From contig CAJUED010000025.1 in the NCBI GenBank assembly GCA_910585075.1, positions 1-53,145 on the forward strand: a DNA stretch of 53,145 bases, written 5' to 3'. Source of the stretch: an uncultured Lachnospiraceae bacterium. Its GTDB lineage: Bacteria; Bacillota; Clostridia; Lachnospirales; Lachnospiraceae. A program made the translations under genes and the position numbers. The notes under the pieces were generated by a model. The model was given only the letters and a program-made list of their open reading frames with translations, did no database searches and was not told the DNA's origin. Numbering within the stretch: position 1 is the first letter of the stretch; every line of letters begins with the position of its first letter. Positions 25,573 through 33,602 of this stretch are shown here, piece by piece.

Positions 25573-25649
25573 TATAGTAAACGACATTAGAAATTTCTTT
25601 TTTGGCTTGCAAAAGCCGGAAAGAAAAATTTATTATGTCGTTTACTATA
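25573..25649. repeat. 77-bp palindromic element
   Basis: 15-bp exact terminal arms TATAGTAAACGACAT and complement (25573-25587, 25635-25649) enclose a second imperfect stem with GGCTT-GCAA-AAGCC at the centre. It lies 90 bp past the maturase stop. It may be a short MITE-like element or a stable 3' hairpin; no T-run follows the inner stem. Confidence 0.55.
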
Positions 25650-25684
25650 TTTTCGTTATAGATGTTATTTAGCTGTCAGGATTA

Positions 25685-25867
25685 TTACTCTTTGATATAA
25701 TCAATCTCAGTAAGGTTAATACCGGAAGCCGTTAAGATAACTTTCAATGCTGTATATCGCCTTTTCATCTTTGCATATGCCTCAGAATCCTTATCGCAAG
25801 ATAGCATATAATCTTGCAATCTGTCAAACTCCTCTATCGACATTTTGAGCATTTCTTTTTCAGTCAT
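25685..25867 (-). CDS. Small hypothetical protein
   Basis: 60 aa, beginning MTEKEMLKMSIEEFDRLQDY, strongly helical and charged, possibly a coiled coil. AGGTG lies before ATG 25867. Not recognised. It stands alone between two palindromic elements on the minus strand. Confidence 0.55.
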   Translation of the reverse strand: MTEKEMLKMSIEEFDRLQDYMLSCDKDSEAYAKMKRRYTALKVILTASGINLTEIDYIKE

Positions 25868-25961
25868 ATACCATCACCTACTTCCATTCTGAACCTGTAT
25901 CACCACTACAACACAAGTATATCACAACTTAGATGTAAAGTCTATTTCATTATCAGGACAG

Positions 25962-26154
25962 GTAACTATTCAGCTTTCGGCTTCATAGTTACGAAATCCG
26001 TCCTATTTAAAGTGTCTCCACTCCGCTTCGGTCCATGCTAAACGAACATCCACCGGATGTTCAGCACCCTTCGGCAGAGGGGCCGGATTTTTCCAACCGG
26101 TACCCTTTCTTCCGGACTTTGCAGCTAGTACAAAGTCCTGAGCTGAACTGTTAC
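25962..26154. repeat. 193-bp element with terminal inverted repeats
   Basis: Ends GTAACTATTCAGC (25962-25974) and the complement of GTAACAGTTCAGC (26142-26154) match at 11 of 13 positions. Inside, on the minus strand, are GGACTTTG..CAAAGTCC, GAACATCC-GGT-GGATGTTC and GTAACTAT..ATAGTTAC hairpins. It abuts the stop codon of the DUF5722 gene exactly. A short frame inside it (26003-26203) looks spurious. Confidence 0.6.
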
Positions 26155-27809
26155 TACTCCACCACTCCACTGCCGCTTCTGGTCCACACAATATTCTCAC
26201 CAATCATTTTATCGATATCCATACCAATAATTTCGGAAGCTCTTTCCTTTGCCTCTGCCTCGGCAACTGTGCCCAGCTTTTTATAAATCTCATAGGCAGG
26301 CTTTTTATTTCCATCCAGGTCATAAAGGCCAAGGGCTAAGTGGCTTTTCATTTCCTCCGCCTCGTCCGTCTGACGGAACAGCATAAACGCATCCACATCA
26401 GGCAGGGAAGCCGCCTTCAAATACCCGTAAGCAACGGACGCCTCCTGATTCTCGGTTCCAAAACTGGAAGTGTAGCCAATTTCCGCAATGGAAATGCTTC
26501 TCACTTCCCCATCCGGGTTCAGGAATTTCTTCTGGTGCATGTAGTCAATCAAAATGTCTATATTCTGCATGGTGATATAAGGGGTTGCAAGATTATCCTT
26601 TACCCACACCGAAGGCCCGTTCCACGCATAAGGGTCATAGAGGGGAGAATTATAAGGATGATAGGACAAATCCCAATTGATATTTCCCTCCCGGTTCATA
26701 TAATAATTAAACTGGTCTAAGTATTCCTTTGCAAGGAAACTGCCGGGGTTTGATTTCCGGTTCCATTCCTGGTCAATTGAGTTGTAAATCCGCACATTGC
26801 CATTCATGGCTTTTATCTCATTGTAAAGGATACGGAAGGCTTTCACATAAGTATTCACATTCACATCAACTGAAGTGGAGCTGGTATACCACCATGAAGT
26901 TCTGGCATTCACTTCGTTTCCGATAATCCAGTTGTCCACCTGGCCATAGCCAAACTGGCCGCAGTAACGCTGGCCCAAAAATGCGCCGATAGCCTTTAAA
27001 TGATCACAGCCCGCTTCCTCCGCCACATTCATTGCATAGCTTGGGCACTCGAAGCCGTCCCGGCCTAAGGGATGAATCAAATCCTGGCCGTAAGGATTTT
27101 TCCCCCCGTTTAGGAGAACCATGGTAATCTGCATTCCATTACGGTTTAATCCTAAAATCGTGGAATCGTATCTGCCAATCAAATCTCCGTCAAAATAATA
27201 TGTTTGACCATTATAGTCAAATGAAATTGCCCCCGGGACAGATGCGTCCGAGCAGAGCTCATTGATATCCATGTTGTAGACCACCTGATGAACGCCCAGA
27301 TCCTGAAGCTGTCCTGCGCTCACTCTTGTGATATCCGGTAAAATGCCTTTAATGCTCCCATCCATACGTGTCATGTTACAGGATGAAAGAACCTCCGGGT
27401 TGGTGATGTAATGCTCGTCGCTTACCTGCTCCATCCGCCCGTTTCTTTTGACTGCAACCAGAAATTTACGGCTTAAATTTGAATTTTCCTCATTGCGGTT
27501 TAAGGGAAAGCTGACAGAAACGGAAGTTCCTGCTTTCACCTTAGCCACAATCTCTCCCTCAGTGCCGTCTAAGTAAACCTCATCTGCATAGATATAGTAA
27601 TTACCGTCGTCACCGGACGGAACGGAGGATGCGCTGATCTGGCATTCCACATCTGTCCCGGAAATGAGACAGGAATCAATTGAAACAGGCCGTCCTGCCG
27701 CGCTGACATACTTTGGATTTTCTCCCACAAAGGGGCCGCTGACAAAAGCCAGCACCATTGCCACTGTGAAAGCCGCCATTCTTGCTATGATTTTTCTTTT
27801 GTTCCTCAT
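26154..27809 (-). CDS. Secreted DUF5722 protein, TIM-barrel glycosidase-like
   Basis: 551 aa. A signal peptide (RKIIARMAAFTVAMVLAFVS, cut near residue 36) precedes a beta domain (about 40-140) and a TIM-barrel domain assigned to DUF5722. NWIIGNEVN resembles the acid/base Asn-Glu motif of clan GH-A and IAEIGYT the nucleophile strand. It is therefore probably a secreted glycoside hydrolase, substrate unknown. ATG 27809 follows GAGGAAAAAT of the conserved leader (copy C); in-frame codons upstream translate that leader and were rejected. The C-terminus ends exactly at a repeat element and may have been altered by it. Confidence 0.78.
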   Translation of the reverse strand: MRNKRKIIARMAAFTVAMVLAFVSGPFVGENPKYVSAAGRPVSIDSCLISGTDVECQISASSVPSGDDGNYYIYADEVYLDGTEGEIVAKVKAGTSVSVSFPLNRNEENSNLSRKFLVAVKRNGRMEQVSDEHYITNPEVLSSCNMTRMDGSIKGILPDITRVSAGQLQDLGVHQVVYNMDINELCSDASVPGAISFDYNGQTYYFDGDLIGRYDSTILGLNRNGMQITMVLLNGGKNPYGQDLIHPLGRDGFECPSYAMNVAEEAGCDHLKAIGAFLGQRYCGQFGYGQVDNWIIGNEVNARTSWWYTSSTSVDVNVNTYVKAFRILYNEIKAMNGNVRIYNSIDQEWNRKSNPGSFLAKEYLDQFNYYMNREGNINWDLSYHPYNSPLYDPYAWNGPSVWVKDNLATPYITMQNIDILIDYMHQKKFLNPDGEVRSISIAEIGYTSSFGTENQEASVAYGYLKAASLPDVDAFMLFRQTDEAEEMKSHLALGLYDLDGNKKPAYEIYKKLGTVAEAEAKERASEIIGMDIDKMIGENIVWTRSGSGVVE

Positions 27810-27892
27810 ATTTTTCCTCATTTCTGCGCTGCTTTTTGCACTGCCTATGCCGTTTTCCAAGTTTGTGGTTGCAGCGCAGACACAAACTTGCG
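27810..27892 (-). promoter_or_regulatory. Structured 5' leader, copy C (best example)
   Basis: A 10-bp stem CAAGTTTGTG/CACAAACTTG (27858-27867, 27881-27890) bears a 13-nt loop containing CTGCGCTGC, exactly complementary over 9 nt to GCAGCGCAG (27824-27832), which sits just before AAATGAGG and the ATG. The core can alternatively pair locally (GTGC/GCGC). The remaining gap up to 28105 is AT-rich with no gene seen. Confidence 0.65.
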
Positions 27893-28105
27893 GAGTAAAA
27901 ATTTAGAAAATCCGATTTTTTCAAAATTGTAATTACTATACTTAATTTACCATGTTTTCCAGTTTACAACAACCATATATTAAGCTTTTTCCCTTAACTT
28001 TTTATTAAAATTTATGATTAGGATATACTGTGCTTTGCATACTAACAAGCTTTGGAAACACCTATGAGCCGCTCAAATTTACATTGCCCGGCGTACAGCA
28101 AAATA

Positions 28106-28205
28106 CGAGGCTGTCGCATTAAGAAAACTGTATACAGGATATTGCATTTCTGAAAGTCAGATATTCATATATCTTGTATCTATTATTCTTATTGCGACAG
28201 CCTCG
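28106..28205. repeat. 100-bp palindromic element, MITE or bidirectional terminator
   Basis: 20-bp arms CGAGGCTGTCGCATTAAGAA and complement with one mismatch (28106-28125, 28186-28205), plus an inner ATACAAGATAT/ATATCCTGTAT stem. The GAGGCTGTCGCA ends look like insertion-sequence termini. It lies 36 nt past the GH31 stop and could also end transcription. Confidence 0.6.
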
Positions 28206-28241
28206 CATTCACAGATTACAAATATAAAAATCCTAACACCT

Positions 28242-30233
28242 CTAAAAGACCGTACTGCCTTTTCTTATAAACAAAGGAATTACATCCAGGGGCGCGTCCG
28301 CATTTACTTTTTGTCCTCCCTCATACTCTTTTCCGGTTGCATATTCAATCCACTCTGCTCCCTTCGGAAGATAAACCATCCGGGAGCTCTGGCCTTCACA
28401 GAGAATGGGGGCTACCAGCACATCCGGCCCATAAAAATACTCATCCTCTATTTCCCAGCAATCCAAATCCTCCGGATACATATAAAAAAGTGTCCGCATC
28501 ACCGGAGTCCCTCTCCTGTGGGCTTCTTCCATAATCTTCCTTGTGTATGGTCTTATCTGTTCTCTCAATTCCATATATTTTTTGCAGATACCATAAACTT
28601 CCTCGCCATAGCTCCATACCTCATTAGCCGCACCGGAGCAGCAGGATGCTCCCCCTGTGGTTCCATATTGAGGCTGTCTTGGCTCCCTGTCTCCGTGAAG
28701 TCTCATCACAGGGCAAAAGGTTCCCCATTCAAACCAGCGGACAAACAATTCCCTGAATTTCGGGTCATCCGGATTGCCTCCATGAAATCCGCCAATATCT
28801 GTCGTCCACCATGGGATTCCGGCAAGCCCCATATTAAGCCCGGCTGCCAACTGATTTCTCATGCTCTCAAAACTGGAAGCAATATCCCCGGACCACACAA
28901 GGGCGCCATATTTCTGGCTGCCTGCCCATGCACAGCGGAGCAAATTCACAATATTCTCCTGCCCTTCCCTTTCCATTCCTTCATAAAATGTTTTTGCATA
29001 ATCAACCGGATAAATATTACCAATCTGAAGGTTTGTACCCATATGATATCGATAATTATCAAAATCATATGCCGTATATTCAGGTTCCGCCTCATCCAGC
29101 CAGAAGATTTTAATTCCCTTATCATAGTAATTTTGTTTTGCTTTCCCCCAGACATATTCTCTGGCCCCGGGATTTGTCGCGTCAAAATGAATGGTAGATC
29201 CCTGAAAATCCAGCCCCACGCGAAATCCCCTTTCCGTATTGATCAGATATCCTTTTTCCAGCATCTCCTCATAATTTTCGCTGGCCCCGTCAACCGTTGG
29301 CCAAATGGACACCATTAATTCAATCCCCATCTCTTTTAATTCCCGCACCATACTTTCCGGGTCCGGCCAATATACCGGGTCAAATTTCCATTCTCCCTGC
29401 TTAGGCCAATGGAAAAAGTCAATTACGATTACATCAATCGGCAGATTTCTCCTCTTATATTCCCTTGCCACCTCCAGAAGTTCTTCCTGTGTCTGGTACC
29501 GAAGCTTACACTGCCAAAAACCAAGACCATATTCCGGCATCATGGGAACCGTACCTGTCACTGCGGCATATGCCTCCTCAATTTCTGCAGGCGTATCCCC
29601 TACCACCACCCAGTAATCCAGCACCTTTGTAGAATAGGCCTCAAAACTCATAATATTTTTCCCGAATACTGCACGTCCCACTCCCGGATTATTCCATAAG
29701 AATCCATATCCCAAAGAGGATACGGCAAAGGGCACACTTGCCTGTGAATTGCGATGGGCCAGTTCCAAATCCAAACCCTTTAAATTTAAATAGGGCTGCT
29801 GGTATTGTCCCATTCCATAAATCTTTTCATCCTTATCTATGGATTCAAACCTCATGGTCAAATGGTAATCCCCTCCCAGGATTGGCTTAAACTCCCGTGC
29901 CTCCACTTCTATCGCACTGCATTTTTTGTCCAGCACATCCCTTCTGTTTCTGCAATATTCTTCCAGGAGCAGTTTACCGTCCGAGTTATAAATCATGATT
30001 TTCCCCAGCTTTGATATTTCCGCACGGATTTTTCCATTGACTATCCTTGCTCCCTGCTCCGTGTATGTAATTTCACTGCCTACGTTTATCCCAGCGCCCA
30101 GCGCCCAGTTTTCCTCCGGCATTTTGTGCTCTTTGGTAGCACGAATCCTAAGCGCATTTGCTCCCCATGGTTCTATCCATACTTCTTCCATATCATAATG
30201 GAAAATCAGTTTTTCTTTTTTGATATCAATCAT
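28242..30233 (-). CDS. Glycoside hydrolase family 31
   Basis: 663 aa. An N-terminal beta-sandwich (about 1-225) is followed by the TIM barrel with the nucleophile Asp380 in IFWLDEAEPE and the acid/base Asp450 in WSGD, then C-terminal beta domains ending in PLFIRKGSTVF. The WLDEAEPE form is common among alpha-xylosidases and related GH31 alpha-glycosidases; exact specificity is not certain. No signal peptide, so it acts on imported oligosaccharides. It is the last gene after the two permease genes and binding-protein chimera. A 7-bp hairpin (30257-30277) lies in the 50-bp gap before it. Confidence 0.92.
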   Translation of the reverse strand: MIDIKKEKLIFHYDMEEVWIEPWGANALRIRATKEHKMPEENWALGAGINVGSEITYTEQGARIVNGKIRAEISKLGKIMIYNSDGKLLLEEYCRNRRDVLDKKCSAIEVEAREFKPILGGDYHLTMRFESIDKDEKIYGMGQYQQPYLNLKGLDLELAHRNSQASVPFAVSSLGYGFLWNNPGVGRAVFGKNIMSFEAYSTKVLDYWVVVGDTPAEIEEAYAAVTGTVPMMPEYGLGFWQCKLRYQTQEELLEVAREYKRRNLPIDVIVIDFFHWPKQGEWKFDPVYWPDPESMVRELKEMGIELMVSIWPTVDGASENYEEMLEKGYLINTERGFRVGLDFQGSTIHFDATNPGAREYVWGKAKQNYYDKGIKIFWLDEAEPEYTAYDFDNYRYHMGTNLQIGNIYPVDYAKTFYEGMEREGQENIVNLLRCAWAGSQKYGALVWSGDIASSFESMRNQLAAGLNMGLAGIPWWTTDIGGFHGGNPDDPKFRELFVRWFEWGTFCPVMRLHGDREPRQPQYGTTGGASCCSGAANEVWSYGEEVYGICKKYMELREQIRPYTRKIMEEAHRRGTPVMRTLFYMYPEDLDCWEIEDEYFYGPDVLVAPILCEGQSSRMVYLPKGAEWIEYATGKEYEGGQKVNADAPLDVIPLFIRKGSTVF

Positions 30234-30283
30234 ACGATAACCATTTCCTTTCCCTCAAGTCCGCATCTTCCGGACTTAAGCTG

Positions 30284-31096
30284 CTATCCCTTTACCGCAC
30301 CGCTGGTCATACCGCTTACGATATATTTCTGCATAAAAATAAATATTAACGCCACCGGAATAATCGTAACAACAGCAAATGCGGTCAGATAACTCCATTT
30401 TGTTCCATATTGTCCCATAAAGTTGAAAATGCCCGCTGTAATCGGTCTCTTTTCCTGGTCTAAAATAAATGTCATGCCATATGCAAGGTCTCCCCACGCA
30501 TAGAGGAAGGAAAATATTGCACAAACCATGACACCAGGTTTCGCAATGGGAATCAATATTCTGATAAATGCCGTAAACTTGTTACACCCATCCAGATAAG
30601 CCGCCTCCTCTAAATCCTTCGGTATGGAAGCAAAGTAATTTTTCAATATCAGTACGGAAAAGGGAATCCCTATAGTTGCATCCGCCAGCACTGCCGCAAT
30701 CCATGTGTTATATACATGCATATTCTTAAACATTATAAACATCGGCGTCAGCAATACGGATACCGGAAGCATCTGTGTAACCAAAAAAGACAACAGCATG
30801 ACTTTTCTGGCTTTAAAACGATATTTCGCGATTCCATAAGAAGCCGGGACTGCCAGCAAAACCGCTATCACCGTGGCTCCTACTGATATCAGAAAACTAT
30901 TGGCGAAGGACCGGAACATATTAAAGTCCCCTGTTTCAACCTGTGCCGCATAAGATTGTGAGTTCAGCACGTGGGGATAAAATGTTGGCGGATTGTGGAA
31001 TATTTCCTGCTCTGTCTTTAGCGAAGTAATAAACGCCCAATAGAGGGGGAACAGAAGAACACATAATATTATAACTGAAATAACACTGAACAGCAT
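30284..31096 (-). CDS. Sugar ABC permease (MalG type), frame break at N-terminus
   Basis: 270 aa from ATG 31096, with six membrane helices, the EAA loop (EEAAYLDGCNKFTAFIRILIPIAKPG) and the usual C-terminal SGAVKG. That ATG has no ribosome-binding site. A well-placed ATG at 31131, 1 nt after the preceding stop and behind GGGGAGG, begins MDDEKRLTRKK, a typical permease start, but is out of frame. The two frames would join if the A8 tract (31098-31105) were A9. So either translation starts weakly at 31096, slippage at A8 restores the frame, or the gene is mutated or misread. With the neighbouring MalF-type permease it imports a glycoside. Confidence 0.85.
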   Translation of the reverse strand: MLFSVISVIILCVLLFPLYWAFITSLKTEQEIFHNPPTFYPHVLNSQSYAAQVETGDFNMFRSFANSFLISVGATVIAVLLAVPASYGIAKYRFKARKVMLLSFLVTQMLPVSVLLTPMFIMFKNMHVYNTWIAAVLADATIGIPFSVLILKNYFASIPKDLEEAAYLDGCNKFTAFIRILIPIAKPGVMVCAIFSFLYAWGDLAYGMTFILDQEKRPITAGIFNFMGQYGTKWSYLTAFAVVTIIPVALIFIFMQKYIVSGMTSGAVKG

Positions 31097-31132
31097 ATTT
31101 TTTTTCTTGTTAATCTCTTTTCATCATCCATA

Positions 31133-32032
31133 TCAGTCTTCCTCCCCGTCCGTTGTAACTTTAATATAGAAAATACCCACAATCAGCAAAATCACCAAAA
31201 GCACATTTGCCACAGCGGAACCTTTGCTGTATTTAAACATTTCAAAGGATAACTTATAAGAATAAGTTGATAGCATATGTGTTGAGTTGACCGGGCCTCC
31301 GCTTGTCATAACATAAACCAGGTCATATACTTTAAAGGTATAGATAAAGCCTAAAATCAGCACTGACTCAATGGTCGGCTTCAATAGCGGAAGTGTAATA
31401 TGAAAAAACGTCTGTACCTTATTTGCCCCATCAATAGAAGCACTCTCGTATAATTCCTTGGGAATCGTTGTAAGACCTGTAGAAATCAGAATCATATTGA
31501 AGGGAATTCCAATCCATACATTTGCACAGATCAGCGCAAACATTGCACTTCCCGGTGTCGTCAGCCATTCAATATTCTTGCTGATTATATGAAGGCTTCT
31601 TAAAATATAATTGATAACACCGATATCAGTTGCAAACAAAAGCTTGAACATTAATGCCGTAACCGTAACCGGTATCATCCATGGAACCAGCAAAATCCCT
31701 CTGACCGGTTTGGCCAGTGTAAATCTCTGATTAAAAAAGAGTGCGAGTATAAATCCAATTATGAACTGAAAAACCAGACATAGCACCGTATAACGCAGCG
31801 TATTCCATAAAGAAGTCCGAAACACACCGTCTTTAAACAGCTCCGAATAATTGGCAAACATAATAAAATTTTTCGTTCCACGAACAAGATTCCCTGCGTC
31901 TACATCCTGGAAGCTCAAAATAATATTGCGTACAATCGGATACCCCACAAAAATAAGCATATAGAGAAATGCCGGAAGAACAAACAACATTCCTACATTA
32001 TCGTACCGGAATATTTTTTTGATTCTGTTCAT
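31133..32032 (-). CDS. Sugar ABC permease (MalF type)
   Basis: 299 aa with six membrane helices and the EAA loop ELYESASIDGANKVQTFFHI. ATG 32032 follows GAAGGAGG by 7 nt; upstream codons pass through the hairpin at 32053-32112. It pairs with the downstream MalG-type subunit. No ATPase gene is present, so a shared MsmK-like ATPase encoded elsewhere must drive it (family knowledge). Confidence 0.92.
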   Translation of the reverse strand: MNRIKKIFRYDNVGMLFVLPAFLYMLIFVGYPIVRNIILSFQDVDAGNLVRGTKNFIMFANYSELFKDGVFRTSLWNTLRYTVLCLVFQFIIGFILALFFNQRFTLAKPVRGILLVPWMIPVTVTALMFKLLFATDIGVINYILRSLHIISKNIEWLTTPGSAMFALICANVWIGIPFNMILISTGLTTIPKELYESASIDGANKVQTFFHITLPLLKPTIESVLILGFIYTFKVYDLVYVMTSGGPVNSTHMLSTYSYKLSFEMFKYSKGSAVANVLLVILLIVGIFYIKVTTDGEED

Positions 32033-32052
32033 TAAAGTACCTCCTTCAGGGT

Positions 32053-32112
32053 ATGAAAATCGCTGCCACACAGAATATATTATCTAGCACTCTGTGTAGC
32101 AGCGATTTTCAT
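32053..32112 (-). terminator. Strong hairpin between binding-protein and permease genes
   Basis: ATGAAAATCGCTGC (32053-32066) pairs exactly with 32099-32112, and a further 7 bp inside. On the minus strand it ends in GATTTTCAT. In sugar importer operons such attenuators raise binding-protein over permease mRNA. Confidence 0.65.
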
Positions 32113-32126
32113 TAACACAATGTTTT

Positions 32127-33272
32127 TTACTTTACAATACCATCAATCGTTGCCTGGGCTTCTGCTGCCGCGTCTTCCGGCGTTGCAGTTCCTGTAATCA
32201 CCTGATTGAACGCCAGGGAAATAGCATCGGATACACTGGGCCACTCAGCCAGAGGTCCTCTTGGCATTGCATAATTCAGTTCCTCAACAAACGGTGCATA
32301 GGGTGAATCTGCTTCAAACTGATTCTCTGCAATCGTCTTGTCCGCAGATATGTATCCAAATTTATCCATCAGGAATTTTACTTTTTCCTCTGAGGTTGCA
32401 TAAGTCAGGAAATCCAAAGCGCCTTCCACATTACCACCGTTGATCACTGCATAATTCTCACCACCAAGCACTGAAGAATACTGGGAATCCTTTGGAATCA
32501 AAGTTACCTTCCAGTTTAGGTCCGGGGCTTCCGACTGCATCGTGGGAATCTGCCATGGTCCGTTTTCCATCATTGCCACATTGCCTGAGATAAACTGGTT
32601 CATAACATCGCCCTGGGTCCAGTTAATGCACTCTTTGCTCATAACGCCTTCATTGACCAAATCCTGAATAAATGTCAAAGCTCTGATACCATTTTCATTG
32701 TTAATATCATAGGAAGTTGCTCCTGTTGACCAAAGCCATGGAACAAAGTTAAAAGTTCCTTCTTCATTCTGCACACTGCAAAGCGCAAGACCTGTAACGC
32801 TGTCAGTTGTCAGCGCCTTTGCCGTAGTTTTTAATTCATCCCAGGTAGTGGGGACTTCACAGCCTGCATCCTTTAACATATCTTCATTGTAGTATAAAGC
32901 CAGACAGTTTACACCAAAAGGCACGCCATATAACTTCCCATCCACCGTACAGGAATTTACCGTTCCTTCGTAGTAATTATCCACATCAAATTTTCCGGTC
33001 AGGTCTTCAAAAATTCCCATTTCCATATAAGACGCATGGCCCGGTGAATCTAAAATGGCAATATCTTCATAAGAATCCAGCCAGACATCAAGGCTCACTT
33101 TTGTCTGTTCCAGATTCGCTTTTGTCATGCCTTCCACATTCTGCTGTACCAGTTTGGATGTATTATAATAATAAATGATGTTCACCAGCAGAATCGGAAT
33201 GATAGAAGTAAAAACAAATGCTGTCACCAATTGATTTCTTATACTTTTTCTGTCAAACCTGATTGCGTTCAT
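32127..33272 (-). CDS. Chimera: YesM-type kinase N-terminus fused to sugar-binding protein
   Basis: 381 aa. Residues 1-70 (RKSIRNQLVTAFVFTSIIPI, then YYYNTSK and SLDVWLDSYED) are the cytoplasmic start, first membrane helix and early extracellular part of a YesM-family sensor kinase. From about residue 71 (IAILDSPGHAS) to the end it is an ABC extracellular solute-binding protein of family 1 lacking its signal peptide, lipobox and about 80-100 first residues. It has GGGGAGG before ATG 33272 and its own promoter. A deletion from kinase gene to binding-protein gene explains it. Ligand binding is doubtful because part of lobe I is missing; the membrane helix might still anchor it outside. Confidence 0.8.
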   Translation of the reverse strand: MNAIRFDRKSIRNQLVTAFVFTSIIPILLVNIIYYYNTSKLVQQNVEGMTKANLEQTKVSLDVWLDSYEDIAILDSPGHASYMEMGIFEDLTGKFDVDNYYEGTVNSCTVDGKLYGVPFGVNCLALYYNEDMLKDAGCEVPTTWDELKTTAKALTTDSVTGLALCSVQNEEGTFNFVPWLWSTGATSYDINNENGIRALTFIQDLVNEGVMSKECINWTQGDVMNQFISGNVAMMENGPWQIPTMQSEAPDLNWKVTLIPKDSQYSSVLGGENYAVINGGNVEGALDFLTYATSEEKVKFLMDKFGYISADKTIAENQFEADSPYAPFVEELNYAMPRGPLAEWPSVSDAISLAFNQVITGTATPEDAAAEAQATIDGIVK

Positions 33273-33377
33273 AGCAAAACCTCCCCTTATATTATAACTT
33301 TTTGCTTTTTACACAAAAACGGTAAATTCCCGAAAAAGGATAAAATATCTAAAATTACTTTCCATTTTTAATCACTA

Positions 33378-33405
33378 ATATTACCCAATCACCTGCTTGT
33401 GTCAA
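33378..33405 (-). promoter_or_regulatory. Promoter of the chimera-permease-GH31 operon
   Basis: Minus strand TTGACA (33400-33405), 16 bp, TAATAT (33378-33383), about 105 bp before the start codon. Confidence 0.6.
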
Positions 33406-33460
33406 GGTAAAGGTACAAAACGTCATTTTATTTTGCGTGTATGCGGATCTGTACACAGAT

Positions 33461-33493
33461 AAGGGCTGGCATTCTTATCCAATGCCAGCCCTT
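33461..33493. terminator. Terminator-like hairpin after the Gfo/Idh/MocA gene
   Basis: AAGGGCTGGCATT and its exact complement (33461-33473, 33481-33493) with a 7-nt loop. It separates the dehydrogenase operon from the next promoter. The T-run is poor. Confidence 0.6.
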
Positions 33494-33602
33494 ACTACGG
33501 TAAAGTGCTTTAACCAAACCACTATTTTTGTGTTATAAATGTCATATTGTACCGGAAATACTCAAAATAAAGATACGCAATCTCCTGAAAGAACCCTTAT
33601 AT

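Noticed and set aside
26003..26203. A 66-aa frame ending WTEAEWRHFK
   Set aside because: It lies inside the 193-bp inverted-repeat element and encodes its hairpins; no ribosome-binding site.
26154..27860. Longer N-termini reading AKSSAEMRKNM before the symporter and DUF5722 proteins, and KSSADMRKSM before the 315-aa protein
   Set aside because: The same residues before three unrelated proteins come from translating the conserved leader; good ribosome-binding sites (GAGGAAAA) point to the inner ATGs.
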